Shown here: piece after piece, positions 7,621-17,366 of the stretch
How positions within the stretch are numbered: position 1 is the stretch's first letter
How the letters are laid out: each line of letters starts with the position of its first letter
Origin: JADJWR01 sp964509545
Lineage (GTDB): Bacteria > Pseudomonadota > Gammaproteobacteria > Burkholderiales > Burkholderiaceae_F
Assembly: GCA_964509545.1 (NCBI GenBank)
Contig: CAZDXQ010000019.1
Span: 1 to 59,054 of the forward strand
DNA length: 59,054 nt
Reading direction: 5' to 3'
The notes under the pieces: generated by a model
What the model saw: only the letters and a program-made list of their open reading frames with translations
Told to the model about the DNA's origin: nothing
Databases searched by the model: none
Program-made: the position numbers and the translations under genes

Positions 7621-9837
7621 TTGCTCCTGCCGCTGGTCGTTTATCCTCACGACTCAAGCAGTGAGATCCTGCGCCGAGGCGCATCTGTTGGGAAGTCGAT
7701 TCGGCCCTTGGATTTCGAAAACATCAGCCCCGACTGGTATCTGAGCCCTGGCGTCTGGTCCTACGGACTTGCTGCCCTGGGCTTTTCCGCCTTCGCCATT
7801 CAGTTGTCGGTGGGCTGGAAAGGCGGCGGACGGGCCGTACTGCTGCTGGCAGCCGTTACCCTCAGTGCCTTCTGGGCCGCCGCTACGACCGCGTTCGCCC
7901 TTTCGCCAAGCGGGGCGCTATGGCGGACGACCCACGTCTTCGACAGCCTGCGCCTGGTTTGCGCGGCAGCATTTCTCGCGGTGATTCTGCTGCGGCCGCA
8001 CAATGATCTGCCGGCGATTTCGGTTCAGCGGCGCCTGTCGGTCTGGGTGTTCGCCTCCATCCTCAGCCTTGCCGGCGCGGCCCTGACGCTGGGGATGCCA
8101 CTGCCCGGCATCAGCGTCATCGAGAGCGAACGGCCGACACTGATTTTCGGTGCCCATCTCGCGCTATCGCTTGTCGGTCTGGTGTTGGCGGAGCAGGTCT
8201 ACCGACATAGCCCGGCGACGCTGAGATGGCATGTGCGTCCGCTGTGCATCGGGCTCGCCGGCCCTTTTGCGCTCGATGTCGTCGTCTACTCCGATGCGTT
8301 GCTGTTTCGCACGCTCGACCTGCATTTCTGGGCGGCGCGCGGGTTCGCTCACGCGCTGGCGATTCCGCTGCTCGGCCTGGCCGCGCGCAGGAACCGTGAC
8401 TGGACCTTCGACGTCACTGTTTCGCGCAGCGTGATTGCCGGGTCCACCGCCGTCCTCGCGGCGGGGGTGTACCTGCTTGCGGTCGCCGGTTCCGGGTATT
8501 ACGTGAGGTACTTCGGTGGAACCTGGGGAAAGACGCTGCAGACCGTGGTCTTCTTCGGCGCGTTCCTGTTCCTGGGATTCGTGACGGTATCGAGCACGTT
8601 CCGCGCCAAGGTTCGCGTGCTCGTCGCCAAGAATTTCTTCTCCTATCGCTACGACTACCGCGAGGAGTGGCTGAAGTTCACACGAACCTTGTCTGCCTCT
8701 GAGGAAACGCAGCCGGTCGAGGAGGTATGCGTTCGTGCGCTCGCCGATCTCGTCGAAAGCACCGGGGGCGGGCTTTGGCTGAAGCGCGACCAGCCGCCGG
8801 GTTACGCACAGGTGACCCGATTCAGCCAGCCACGCGTTGAGGCGGTCGAGTCGGTCGACGGCGCCTTGGCGTCGTTCCTCGCCCGTAGCGGATGGGTCAT
8901 CGAGGTTCCGTTGGCGCGCCGCGACCCGACGAGCCAGGGCGCCTTCGGATTGCCGGCGTGGCTGGATCAGCTGCACGACGCGTGGCTGGTCGTTCCACTG
9001 CTGTTCGGCGACGACCTGATCGGCTTCGTCGTCCTCGAGCAGCCTCGGGTCAAGATGGAAGTCAATTGGGAGGTCCGCGATCTGCTGAAGACCGCGGGCC
9101 GGCAGGCGGCCAGCTACCTGGCGATGAAGCAGGCCACCGAAGCGCTGCTCGAGGCGCGCAAGTTCGATGCCTTCAACCGCATGTCGGCCTTTGTCGTGCA
9201 CGACCTGAAGAACCTGGTCGCGCAGTTGCGGCTGATGCTGCGCAATGCCGAGAAGCACCACGCCAACCCCGACTTCCAGCGCGACATGCTGGAGACGGTC
9301 GAGCACGTGGTCGAGCGGATGGGCAAGCTGATGCAGCAGCTGCGTTCGGGCGAAACCCCGGTCGAGGGTCGTCGTCCGCTCGACCTCGGCGCCCTGGTGC
9401 GCAGGGTGCAGGCGACCCGTGCCCCCGGCCAGAAGGGGTTGAAGCTGAACACCGCGCCGGAAGTCCTTGCGCTGGGTCACGAAGATCGGCTTGAACGGGT
9501 CATTGGTCACCTGATCCAGAACGGCTTCGATGCCGCAGGCGAGAATGCGCGGGTTGACGTCCGCGTCTTTCGCGATGCCGAGCGCGCAGTCATCGAGGTG
9601 GCCGACAACGGCATCGGCATGTCGAAGGAATTCGTGCGGGACGAGTTGTTCAAGCCTTTCAAGACGACCAAGACGAGCGGCATGGGCATCGGCGCCTACG
9701 AAAGCCAGCAGTACGTGATGAGCCTCGGCGGCCGCATCGAGGTGCAGAGCGAGCCGGGCGTCGGCACGAGGGTGCAGGTGATCCTGCCCGCACTGGAGCA
9801 GGCTGGTGCCGCCAGCGTGCAGGAGCAGCCGGCATGA
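7621..9837 (+). CDS. prsK: PEP-CTERM system sensor histidine kinase PrsK
   Basis: Membrane histidine kinase of the exosortase-associated PrsK/PrsR pair. The N-terminal part has about eight or more membrane helices (roughly residues 40-310). A GAF-like domain spans about 350-510, then come the dimerisation/phosphoacceptor helix (FVVHDLKNLVAQLRLML, His in VHDLKN) and an ATPase domain with the N box (IQNGFDAAG) and G boxes (DNGIGMS, GMGIGAY). There is no ATG near the start: TTG at 7621 is the longest possibility, and TTG at 7708 with GGAAG 12 bases upstream is at least as likely. It overlaps prsR by four bases (ATGA). The expected role is control of PEP-CTERM and exopolysaccharide genes through PrsR. 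Confidence 0.92.
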   Translation: MLLPLVVYPHDSSSEILRRGASVGKSIRPLDFENISPDWYLSPGVWSYGLAALGFSAFAIQLSVGWKGGGRAVLLLAAVTLSAFWAAATTAFALSPSGALWRTTHVFDSLRLVCAAAFLAVILLRPHNDLPAISVQRRLSVWVFASILSLAGAALTLGMPLPGISVIESERPTLIFGAHLALSLVGLVLAEQVYRHSPATLRWHVRPLCIGLAGPFALDVVVYSDALLFRTLDLHFWAARGFAHALAIPLLGLAARRNRDWTFDVTVSRSVIAGSTAVLAAGVYLLAVAGSGYYVRYFGGTWGKTLQTVVFFGAFLFLGFVTVSSTFRAKVRVLVAKNFFSYRYDYREEWLKFTRTLSASEETQPVEEVCVRALADLVESTGGGLWLKRDQPPGYAQVTRFSQPRVEAVESVDGALASFLARSGWVIEVPLARRDPTSQGAFGLPAWLDQLHDAWLVVPLLFGDDLIGFVVLEQPRVKMEVNWEVRDLLKTAGRQAASYLAMKQATEALLEARKFDAFNRMSAFVVHDLKNLVAQLRLMLRNAEKHHANPDFQRDMLETVEHVVERMGKLMQQLRSGETPVEGRRPLDLGALVRRVQATRAPGQKGLKLNTAPEVLALGHEDRLERVIGHLIQNGFDAAGENARVDVRVFRDAERAVIEVADNGIGMSKEFVRDELFKPFKTTKTSGMGIGAYESQQYVMSLGGRIEVQSEPGVGTRVQVILPALEQAGAASVQEQPA

Positions 9838-11186
9838 CGGACAAGCGCCGGCCGCTGCTGGTCGTCGAGGACGATCCGGCGCTGCAGAAGCAGATGAAGT
9901 GGGCCTTCAGCGACTACGACGTCGCAATGGCGGCCGACCGCGAGAGCGCGATGGTGCAACTGCGGCGCATCGAGCCGGCGGTGGTGACGATGGATCTAGG
10001 CCTGCCGCCGGCGCCCGATGACACGACGGAGGGCTTCGCCACGCTGCAGCAGATCCTGGCCCTGGCGCCTGAGACGAAAGTCATCGTGCTCACCGGCCAG
10101 AACGACCGCGCCAATGCGCTGAAGGCGATTTCGCTGGGCGCCTACGACTTCTATGCCAAGCCCTTCGAGCCGGACGTGCTGACGCTGATGATCGATCGCG
10201 CCTACCGGCTGCACGAACTGCAGGAAGAGAACCGGCGACTGCGCGAGTCTCAGCCGCCCGAGGGGCTAAGCGGGCTGCTTACGCGGGACCCGGAGATGCT
10301 TCGTGTCTGCCGCACCATTGAAAAGGTGGCGCCGACCAATGCCACCGTGATGGTGCTCGGCGACTCGGGAACCGGTAAGGAACTTCTCGCCCGTGGCGTG
10401 CACAACCTGTCGCCGCGCAAGGCGCAGCGCTTCGTGGCGATCAACTGCGCGGCGATTCCGGAGAATCTTCTCGAAAGCGAACTGTTCGGATACGAAAAGG
10501 GCGCATTCACGGGGGCGTCAAGGCAGACGATTGGCAAGATCGAGACGGCGCACAAGGGCACGCTCTTTCTCGACGAGATCGGCGATCTGCCGGGCTCGCT
10601 GCAGGCGAAGCTGCTGCGTTTCCTGCAGCAGCGCTGCATCGAACGCCTGGGCGGTCGCGACGAGATCCCTGTCGACGTTCGCGTGGTCTGCGCCACGCAC
10701 CAGAACCTCAAGGCCCTGATCGGCGAGGGCAGGTTCCGCGAGGACCTTTATTACCGGCTTGCGGAAATCGTGGTCACTGTGCCGCCGCTGAGAGCTCGCG
10801 CCGGCGACGCGGCGCTGCTCGCGCACGCCTTTGCGCTGCGCTTTGCCAACGAGTACAAGCGATCCGGCGCGACGCTGCTGCCCGACGCGCTGACGGCGAT
10901 CGAACGGTATGCCTGGCCGGGCAACGTGCGCGAACTGGAGAACGTCATCAAGCGCGCGGTGATCATGTCCGACGGCAGCGGCATCAGCGCGGCCGACCTC
11001 GAACTGCCGGGCGGAGCGACGGAGAACGGCAAGTTGAACCTCCGCCAGGCGCGCGAGGAAGCCGAAAGGCAGGCGGTGCTGCGCTCTTTGGCCCATGCCG
11101 ACGGGAACCTGAGCCGCGCCGCTGACCTTCTGGGGATCAGCCGGCCGACCCTTTACGATCTGATGCATCGCTTCGGCCTGAAGTAG
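9834..11186 (+). CDS. prsR: PEP-CTERM system response regulator PrsR (NtrC family, sigma-54 activator)
   Basis: A 450-residue NtrC-type regulator. The receiver domain holds phosphoacceptor Asp54, the AAA+ domain has Walker A GDSGTGKE at 176-183, the sigma-54-contacting loop GAFTGA at 223-228 and Walker B FLDEIGDL, and the C-terminus has a Fis-type helix-turn-helix (NLSRAADLLGISRPTLYDLM). The intact GAFTGA loop means it should activate RpoN promoters; two such promoters lie in this window at 2787 and 21278. It is translationally coupled to prsK. In floc-forming betaproteobacteria this pair together with RpoN has been linked to PEP-CTERM expression, as I recall. Confidence 0.95.
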   Translation: MTDKRRPLLVVEDDPALQKQMKWAFSDYDVAMAADRESAMVQLRRIEPAVVTMDLGLPPAPDDTTEGFATLQQILALAPETKVIVLTGQNDRANALKAISLGAYDFYAKPFEPDVLTLMIDRAYRLHELQEENRRLRESQPPEGLSGLLTRDPEMLRVCRTIEKVAPTNATVMVLGDSGTGKELLARGVHNLSPRKAQRFVAINCAAIPENLLESELFGYEKGAFTGASRQTIGKIETAHKGTLFLDEIGDLPGSLQAKLLRFLQQRCIERLGGRDEIPVDVRVVCATHQNLKALIGEGRFREDLYYRLAEIVVTVPPLRARAGDAALLAHAFALRFANEYKRSGATLLPDALTAIERYAWPGNVRELENVIKRAVIMSDGSGISAADLELPGGATENGKLNLRQAREEAERQAVLRSLAHADGNLSRAADLLGISRPTLYDLMHRFGLK

Positions 11187-11212
11187 GTCGCGGCAACGAG
11201 AAAGGAAACCAA

Positions 11213-14002
11213 ATGAAAAGATATCGCGCGTCGCCACGACCCGGCCGGCTGGCTGCCGTCGCGTGTGCTGCGGTCCTCGTCGCCGCCTGTGCGGGCAAGA
11301 ATCCGACGGAGCTGGTCGGTTCGGCGAAGGAGTACCTGGCCAAGAACGACTACAACGCCGCCGTCATCCAACTCAAGAGCGCTCTGCAGGAAGCGCCGGA
11401 CAACGGCGAGGCACGGCTGCTTCTCGGTACGGCAATGATTCAGCAGCGGGACTTTGCATCCGCGGCCAAGGAACTGCGGCGCGCGCTCGAACTGGGTCAA
11501 TCGCCGGACGAGGTCCTTCCTCTGCTCGCCAGGGCCTTGGTGGAGCAAGGGGAGCACGAGGCACTGGTGAAGGACTTTGGCGACCGCAGGCTGACAACGG
11601 CGCAAGCGGAAGCGGCATTCGCCGTGCTGATTGGTCGGGCGCATCTGCACCTCGGCCAGAGCAAACAGGCAGAAGCTGCCTACCAAGCGGCGCTCAAAGC
11701 GCAGGATGAATACCCGCCCGCGCGATTGGGGTTGGCGATGGTAGCCGCGAAATCGGGCGATCGAGGCGAAGCGATGAAGATCGCCGATTCGGTACTTGCG
11801 GTCGCGCCGAAATTGGCAGAGGCGTATCTGTTGAAGGCCGAGCTGCTGGCGGCTGACGGCGACCATGCCGGTTCGCGAAAGGCACTGGAGAAAGCGGTCG
11901 ACGTGGATGCTGCGAACCTGCCTGCGCGCAAGGCGCTTGCTCAGGCGCTGATCGCTGACAGAGCCTTCGAACAGGCGGCGGCCCAGATTGACGCCGCCCG
12001 CAAGCTGGCGCCGGCCGACCTCTCGCCTGTGTTTCTTACGGGATTGCTCGAATTCGACAAGGGTGAGTTTCAGAAGGCCCGTAACAGTGCCACGCAGGTC
12101 TTGAAGTACGTGCCGGCAAACGGGCCGGCGCTGGTCCTTGCCGGCGCCTCCGATCTACGATTGAAGCAGTTTGCCAGTGCCGAGGCACATCTTCGCAGGG
12201 CGGTTGCCCAGTCGCCGGGCGACATCGGCGCGCGGCGGCTTCTGGTTGAGGTGTACCTGCAAAACGGCCAGCCGACGCGCGCGCTGGAAGCATTGCAGCC
12301 GCTCCTGGCTTCGACGGCGATCAAGGATCCGCGGGTTGCGATGCTCGCGGGCGAGACTCTTCTCGTCAACGGTGATACCAAGCAGGCCATCCAGTATTTT
12401 TCTTCGGCTGCTGGATCGGACGATTTCAAGACGGCTGCTCAGACTCGCCTGGGACAGTTGGCACTTGCGCGAGGAGAGGTCGATGAGGGTGTCAAGCGGC
12501 TTGAAGCCGTCGCCGAGCGGGACGCTGACAGCGTCCAGGCTGATCTTGCGTTGATCGCGGCCCACCTGCAGCGCAATGAATTCGACAAGGCGATGGCGGC
12601 AGCGCGCGCGCTGGAAAAGAAGCAGCCGAACAACCCGCTTTCGCAGATGATGCTGGGCACGGTCAGCCTGCAGCGAAAGGACGCTGCGGCGGCGCGCAAG
12701 TACTTCGAGAAGGCGCTGCAACTGCAGCCGGCGTATATGCCGGCGGTCTCCGGTCTGGCCAACCTCGATCTGCAGGAAAACAAACCTGCCGAGGCGCGAT
12801 CCCGATTCGAGGCGGTGATCGCAAAGGAACCACAGAATGAACAGGCGCATCTCGGTCTGGCCGAAGTGCAGGCACGGACCGGGAGCAAACCTGCCGACGT
12901 TGCGGCAACCCTGCAACGTGCCGTCGCCGCCAATCCGCAGGCGGTCAATCCTCGCCTGGCGCTGGTGAACCTTTACTTGTCCGAACGAAATATCAAGGAG
13001 GCGCTGCGGGTGGCGCGGGAGGCGAACGCGGCAATTCCGAACGAGCCGCGAGTGCTGCGTGCCCTTGCCGCGACCCAAGAGGCTGACGGCAACGTCAACG
13101 AGGCGATTGAGACGCTCAATAAGATGGCCGGCCTGCAGCCGCAGTCGCCGCAGGCATTGCTGCAACTGGCGGCGTTGCACACCCGCAAGCAGGAGCATGA
13201 CCTCGCGGTCGCAGCCCTTCGGCGCGCACAACGCGTCGCTCCCGAGGATCGTGACGTGCGCCTCAATCTCGCGGCGGCACTTGCGCGCAGCGGAAAATTT
13301 GACGATGCGCTCAAGGAGGTAAAGGCGATCCAGAGCAGGGAGCCGAAGTTTTCGGGGGGCTATGCGGCCGAGGGCGAGTTGTACGTTGCGCAGAAGAAGT
13401 GGCCAGAGGCGGAACGGGCGACGCGCGAAGCCCTGAAGGTCGACCCACGCGACGGCGGCCTTGCGGCACAGTTGCACTTTGTGCTGCTCCAGTCTGGACG
13501 GGCCGGTGACGCGGATGCATTCGCACGCAAGTGGCTGGCTGACAATGCGAAAGATGCCCGGCTGCGGCTGTACCTCGCGAATCGGGCGCTCGCTGCGAAG
13601 AACACGAAGACTGCATTCGGCCTGTTGCAGGAGGTCGTTGCGCTCGAACCGAACAATGCCCTTGCACTGAACAATCTTGCGTTCGCCGCTGGCGAACTTG
13701 GGGATGCGCGTGCGGTCGGGTACGCCGAGCGCGCCGTCAAGATTTCACCGAACAACCCAGCCATGCTGGACACGCTCGGGGTCCTGCTTGTCAACAAGGG
13801 TGACGTGGCGAAGGGATTCGAGTACCTCGACCGGGCGCGGGCGTTGGCGCCGAATTCGCCAGCCCTGCGCTTGAGCTACGCAAAGGCACTTGCCAAGGCT
13901 AGCCGCAAGGACGAGGCACGCAAGGAGCTCGATGCCCTGAAGAACATGAGCGAAACGTTCCCGGGCAAGGACGAAATCGACGGCCTCCTTAAGGCGCTGT
14001 GA
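11213..14002 (+). CDS. prsT: PEP-CTERM system TPR-repeat lipoprotein PrsT
   Basis: A 929-residue exported lipoprotein made almost entirely of tetratricopeptide repeats. The leader runs from residue 1 to a lipobox VAAC with Cys26 as the lipidated residue. Repeats are recognisable as recurring A-x-x-Y/L-x-x-A-L...P patterns to the C-terminus, about twenty or more copies. Length and position directly after prsR match the TIGR02917-type family of exosortase loci. It probably works as a periplasmic or outer-membrane scaffold for exopolysaccharide or PEP-CTERM protein export. A Shine-Dalgarno (GAAAGGAAACC) precedes the ATG by a few bases. Confidence 0.94.
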   Translation: MKRYRASPRPGRLAAVACAAVLVAACAGKNPTELVGSAKEYLAKNDYNAAVIQLKSALQEAPDNGEARLLLGTAMIQQRDFASAAKELRRALELGQSPDEVLPLLARALVEQGEHEALVKDFGDRRLTTAQAEAAFAVLIGRAHLHLGQSKQAEAAYQAALKAQDEYPPARLGLAMVAAKSGDRGEAMKIADSVLAVAPKLAEAYLLKAELLAADGDHAGSRKALEKAVDVDAANLPARKALAQALIADRAFEQAAAQIDAARKLAPADLSPVFLTGLLEFDKGEFQKARNSATQVLKYVPANGPALVLAGASDLRLKQFASAEAHLRRAVAQSPGDIGARRLLVEVYLQNGQPTRALEALQPLLASTAIKDPRVAMLAGETLLVNGDTKQAIQYFSSAAGSDDFKTAAQTRLGQLALARGEVDEGVKRLEAVAERDADSVQADLALIAAHLQRNEFDKAMAAARALEKKQPNNPLSQMMLGTVSLQRKDAAAARKYFEKALQLQPAYMPAVSGLANLDLQENKPAEARSRFEAVIAKEPQNEQAHLGLAEVQARTGSKPADVAATLQRAVAANPQAVNPRLALVNLYLSERNIKEALRVAREANAAIPNEPRVLRALAATQEADGNVNEAIETLNKMAGLQPQSPQALLQLAALHTRKQEHDLAVAALRRAQRVAPEDRDVRLNLAAALARSGKFDDALKEVKAIQSREPKFSGGYAAEGELYVAQKKWPEAERATREALKVDPRDGGLAAQLHFVLLQSGRAGDADAFARKWLADNAKDARLRLYLANRALAAKNTKTAFGLLQEVVALEPNNALALNNLAFAAGELGDARAVGYAERAVKISPNNPAMLDTLGVLLVNKGDVAKGFEYLDRARALAPNSPALRLSYAKALAKASRKDEARKELDALKNMSETFPGKDEIDGLLKAL

Positions 14003-14053
14003 ACGGAAGCGAGGCTCGGAATCAGGCAGGCTAACGAGGAAAGAGAGAGTCAA

Positions 14054-15334
14054 ATGACCGTCGTGGCTGTTGTGGGCTTGGGTTACGTTGGCCTGCCATT
14101 GGCTGTCGAGTTCGGCAAGCAGTTCCATACGATCGGATTCGACCTTTCGCAGGCGAAAGTCGATGCGTATAAGCGCCATGTCGATCCCACGGGCGAGGTA
14201 GCGTCCGCGGATTTGAAGGCTGCGACGAAATTGAACGTCACGACCGACCCGGCGGCGCTTCGGGAGGCGGACTTCGTCGTGATCGCCGTGCCGACGCCAG
14301 TCGACGACGCTCACAATCCGGATTTCTCGCCTCTTGTTGGGGCGAGTGAATCGGTTGGCCGAAATCTGAAGGTCGGCGCGACTGTCGTCTATGAGTCGAC
14401 GGTCTACCCCGGCGCTACCGAAGAGGTCTGCATTCCGTTGCTCGAGCGTCACTCGGGCCTGAAATGGAAGGAAAGCTTCTTCGTTGGTTACTCGCCCGAG
14501 CGGATCAATCCAGGTGACAGGGAGCGTACGCTGACGAAGATCACGAAAGTCGTATCGGGAGATACGCCTTCGACGCTCGAACGCGTGGCGCAGATGTACG
14601 GCGCGATCATCAAGGCCGGCGTCTACAAGGCGTCGAGCATCAAGGTCGCGGAAGCGGCGAAGGTCATCGAGAACACCCAGCGTGATCTGAACATCGCGCT
14701 GATGAACGAACTGGCACTGATATTTCACCGCATCGGCATCGATACGCTGGAAGTGCTGCAGGCAGCCGGCACCAAGTGGAACTTCCTGCCCTTTCGCCCT
14801 GGGCTGGTGGGCGGGCACTGCATCGGCGTCGACCCGTACTACCTGACCTACAAGGCCGACATGCTCGGCTATCACCCGCAGGTGATCCTTGCCGGCCGGC
14901 GGATCAACGACGGCATGGGCAAGTTCGTCGCCGAGCAGACCGTCAAGCAGATGATCCAGGCCGGCTTCCCCGTCAAGGGCTCGCACGTGATCGTCCTCGG
15001 CCTGACGTTCAAGGAGAACTGCCCGGACCTGCGCAATTCGAAGGTCATCGACGTCATCCGCGAACTCGAATCCTACGGGGTGACGGTGCACGTGCATGAT
15101 CCGGTTGCGCTGCCTGAAGAAGCACGGCACGAGTACGGCGTCGACCTTGTTGCGTGGGAGCACCTGCCGAAGGCCAACGCGATCGTCGCCGCAGTGGCGC
15201 ACCAGGCGTTCCGCGAACGACCGCTCGATGACTTCCTGGCCAAACTTTCAAGTGGCGGGCTGTACGTCGACGTCAAGTGCCAGGCGGATGCGGAGGCGTT
15301 GCGCAGGCGCGGCGTGCGGGTCTGGCGCCTTTGA
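14054..15334 (+). CDS. tviB: VipA/TviB-type nucleotide-sugar dehydrogenase
   Basis: A 426-residue UDP-sugar dehydrogenase, most like TviB/WbpO enzymes that oxidise UDP-N-acetylglucosamine to its uronic acid. Features are the Rossmann motif GLGYVGLP at 8-15, the STVYPGATEEVC segment, the VGYSPERINPGD motif and the catalytic Cys256 in GGHCIGVDPYY. It differs clearly from the Ugd at 255, so the locus makes two kinds of uronate donor. A purine-rich AGGAAAGAGAG precedes the ATG. Its stop overlaps the tviC-like start by one base (TGATG), giving the classic TviB/TviC pair for an N-acetylgalactosaminuronate donor. Confidence 0.92.
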   Translation: MTVVAVVGLGYVGLPLAVEFGKQFHTIGFDLSQAKVDAYKRHVDPTGEVASADLKAATKLNVTTDPAALREADFVVIAVPTPVDDAHNPDFSPLVGASESVGRNLKVGATVVYESTVYPGATEEVCIPLLERHSGLKWKESFFVGYSPERINPGDRERTLTKITKVVSGDTPSTLERVAQMYGAIIKAGVYKASSIKVAEAAKVIENTQRDLNIALMNELALIFHRIGIDTLEVLQAAGTKWNFLPFRPGLVGGHCIGVDPYYLTYKADMLGYHPQVILAGRRINDGMGKFVAEQTVKQMIQAGFPVKGSHVIVLGLTFKENCPDLRNSKVIDVIRELESYGVTVHVHDPVALPEEARHEYGVDLVAWEHLPKANAIVAAVAHQAFRERPLDDFLAKLSSGGLYVDVKCQADAEALRRRGVRVWRL

Positions 15335-16389
15335 TGCGCTCGATCGGCGAACTTGAGGCCCGGCTGCGCGCGCAGCCTCGACGTTGGCTTGTCACCGGCA
15401 GTGCCGGCTTCATCGGCTCGCACCTGATCGAGGCGCTGCTGCGGCTCGGCCAGGAGGTCGTGAGCCTCGACAATTTCTCGACCGGCCACCGCCGAAACCT
15501 GGACGACGTGCGCTCCACCGTTGGTGAGGAAGCGTGGCGGCGGCACGAGTTCGTCGAGGGTGACATCGTCGATTCTTCGACGTGCCGGCGCATGTGCGCG
15601 GGCGTCGACATCGTCCTGCACCAGGCGGCCCTTGGCTCGGTGCCGCGTTCGATCGCCGATCCGCTGGCGACGCATGCGGCCAACGCGACGGGCTTCATCA
15701 ACATGCTGACGGCGGCCAAGGACGCCGGAGTCGCGCGCTTTGTCTACGCCGCGTCGAGTTCCACCTATGGCGACCATCCGGCGCTGCCGAAAGTGGAGGA
15801 CGTGATCGGCCGGCCGCTGTCGCCGTACGCGGTGACCAAGTACCTGAACGAGCTGTATGCCAGCGTGTTCGCTCGCTGCTATGGCGTGCGGGTCGTCGGC
15901 TTGCGGTACTTCAATGTATTCGGCCCAAGGCAGGACCCGAACGGGCCCTATGCGGCGGTGATTCCGCGCTGGGCGCGCGCGATGCTGAGCCGCGAGCCGT
16001 GCACCATCAACGGCGACGGCGAGACCTCGCGCGACTTCTGCTACGTCGCCAATGCCGTGCAGGCAAATCTCAGGGCGGCGCTCGTGCAAGACGCTTGCGC
16101 GCTGGATCAGGTCTATAACGTTGCCGTCGGTGATCGCACGACACTGAACGAACTGCACCGGGAACTGGCGGATGCCCTCCGCGCAGAGTCTCCGCTGCTG
16201 CGGATCGCTTCGCCCGTGCATTCGGACTTCCGTGCCGGAGATGTTCGTCATTCGCAGGCCGACGTGAGCAAGGCGCGGCGCCTGCTCGGATATGCGCCAA
16301 CGCACGACCTGCGCGCCGGGCTGCGCGAAGCGGCGGCATGGTACGTCGGGCACCTGGCGGAAGAGGATCGGGCCAGCGCCGGCGCCTAG
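15334..16389 (+). CDS. tviC: VipB/TviC-type UDP-sugar 4-epimerase
   Basis: A 351-residue extended short-chain dehydrogenase very similar in its motif run to TviC/WbpP, C4-epimerases acting on UDP-GlcNAc or its uronic acid. Visible features are TGSAGFIGS at 21-29, the family-specific HQAALGSVPRS, the catalytic Tyr165/Lys169 in SPYAVTK and the RYFNVFGPRQDPNG motif. The longer N-terminus before the Rossmann fold (about 18 residues, ending in RRW) is typical of TviC. The start ATG overlaps the upstream stop by one base. With tviB it should supply the GalNAcA-type donor. Confidence 0.93.
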   Translation: MRSIGELEARLRAQPRRWLVTGSAGFIGSHLIEALLRLGQEVVSLDNFSTGHRRNLDDVRSTVGEEAWRRHEFVEGDIVDSSTCRRMCAGVDIVLHQAALGSVPRSIADPLATHAANATGFINMLTAAKDAGVARFVYAASSSTYGDHPALPKVEDVIGRPLSPYAVTKYLNELYASVFARCYGVRVVGLRYFNVFGPRQDPNGPYAAVIPRWARAMLSREPCTINGDGETSRDFCYVANAVQANLRAALVQDACALDQVYNVAVGDRTTLNELHRELADALRAESPLLRIASPVHSDFRAGDVRHSQADVSKARRLLGYAPTHDLRAGLREAAAWYVGHLAEEDRASAGA

Positions 16390-16432
16390 CCGCCTTCGCC
16401 GGACATGCCACAGTCGAACGATCGACCGATGG

Positions 16433-17317
16433 ATGGCTCCGGGTAACGCGCGACCACCAGCCGCGGCCGCGATTCGACGACGCTTACTCTGTGACGCTGC
16501 GGCCGTGGTGGCGACACTTTCGCAATGCGCGCGCGGAGTCATACGGATCGCGCTCGTGCTGTTGATCGCTGGACTGCTCGCGCCTGCTCAGGCCGCGCCA
16601 CCGTCGGCGACTCAGTCGACGATCGAACGCGTCAAGGCTTCGATCGTCGCCGTCGGCACGTTCCAGCGCGCGCGACAGCCGCAGTTCCGTTTCCTCGGCA
16701 CGGGTTTCGCGGTCAGCGACGGTACGTTGATTGCAACCAATGCCCATGTCATGCCGGGTTTGCTCGAGGCCAGGGCCGAGTCCGAGGCGGAGTCGCTGGT
16801 GGTTGTGCTGCCCGCGCGCGAGGCCACGCAATGGGTGGTCCGCGATGCGCAACCGGCTGCTGTCGCCGCGGACCAGGACCTCGCCGTCTTGCGTATCGCC
16901 GGGCCGGCGGTGCCCCACCTTGCACTGGGCGATTCCGATCAGGTGAAGGACGGACAGCAATACCTGTTCACGGGCTTTCCACTGGGCGGAGCGCTCGGAT
17001 TGATCCCTTCAACGCACCGCGCGATGGTCGCAGCGGTGACGCCGATCGTCCTGCCTACCGGCAATTCGGCGCAGCTCGAGGCGAGCGTGATTCGGAAGCT
17101 CAAGGCGGGCGCCTTTGACGTCTTCCAGCTCGATGCGATGGCCTTCCCGGGGAGCAGCGGCAGCCCCCTTTACGACGCCGTGAGCGGCGAAGTGATCGGG
17201 ATCGTCAACATGGCACTCGCCCGCAGCACCAGGGAAGCGACACTACTGCAGCCGACCGGAATCGCCTACGCGGTTCCGGTCAATCACCTGCGGGAACTGC
17301 TGCGGGGCATCAAGTGA
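16433..17317 (+). CDS. Secreted trypsin-like serine protease (S1, HtrA-like fold)
   Basis: Protease domain with a complete triad: counted from 16433, His105 in TNAHVMPG, Asp149 in DQDLAVLR and Ser242 in GSSGSP. A hydrophobic leader ending in LLAPAQA-A precedes the domain, so export to the periplasm is expected. The start is uncertain: GTG at 16505 or 16508 would give a normal-length signal peptide, whereas ATG at 16433 adds about 25 residues; I give the longer form. There is no PDZ domain, unlike DegP. It lies 44 bases after tviC and 50 bases before the YdcF-like gene. In this context it may process surface proteins or quality-control the export machinery, which is inference. Confidence 0.82.
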   Translation: MAPGNARPPAAAAIRRRLLCDAAAVVATLSQCARGVIRIALVLLIAGLLAPAQAAPPSATQSTIERVKASIVAVGTFQRARQPQFRFLGTGFAVSDGTLIATNAHVMPGLLEARAESEAESLVVVLPAREATQWVVRDAQPAAVAADQDLAVLRIAGPAVPHLALGDSDQVKDGQQYLFTGFPLGGALGLIPSTHRAMVAAVTPIVLPTGNSAQLEASVIRKLKAGAFDVFQLDAMAFPGSSGSPLYDAVSGEVIGIVNMALARSTREATLLQPTGIAYAVPVNHLRELLRGIK

Positions 17318-17366
17318 GCCGCCGCGCGAGCACATTCCCAGCGGGAAGCGCCAACAGCGGAGGTTC

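Noticed and set aside
8164..9510. A 448-codon frame antisense to prsK
   Set aside because: prsK shows clear kinase motifs on the + strand; the antisense frame is compositional.
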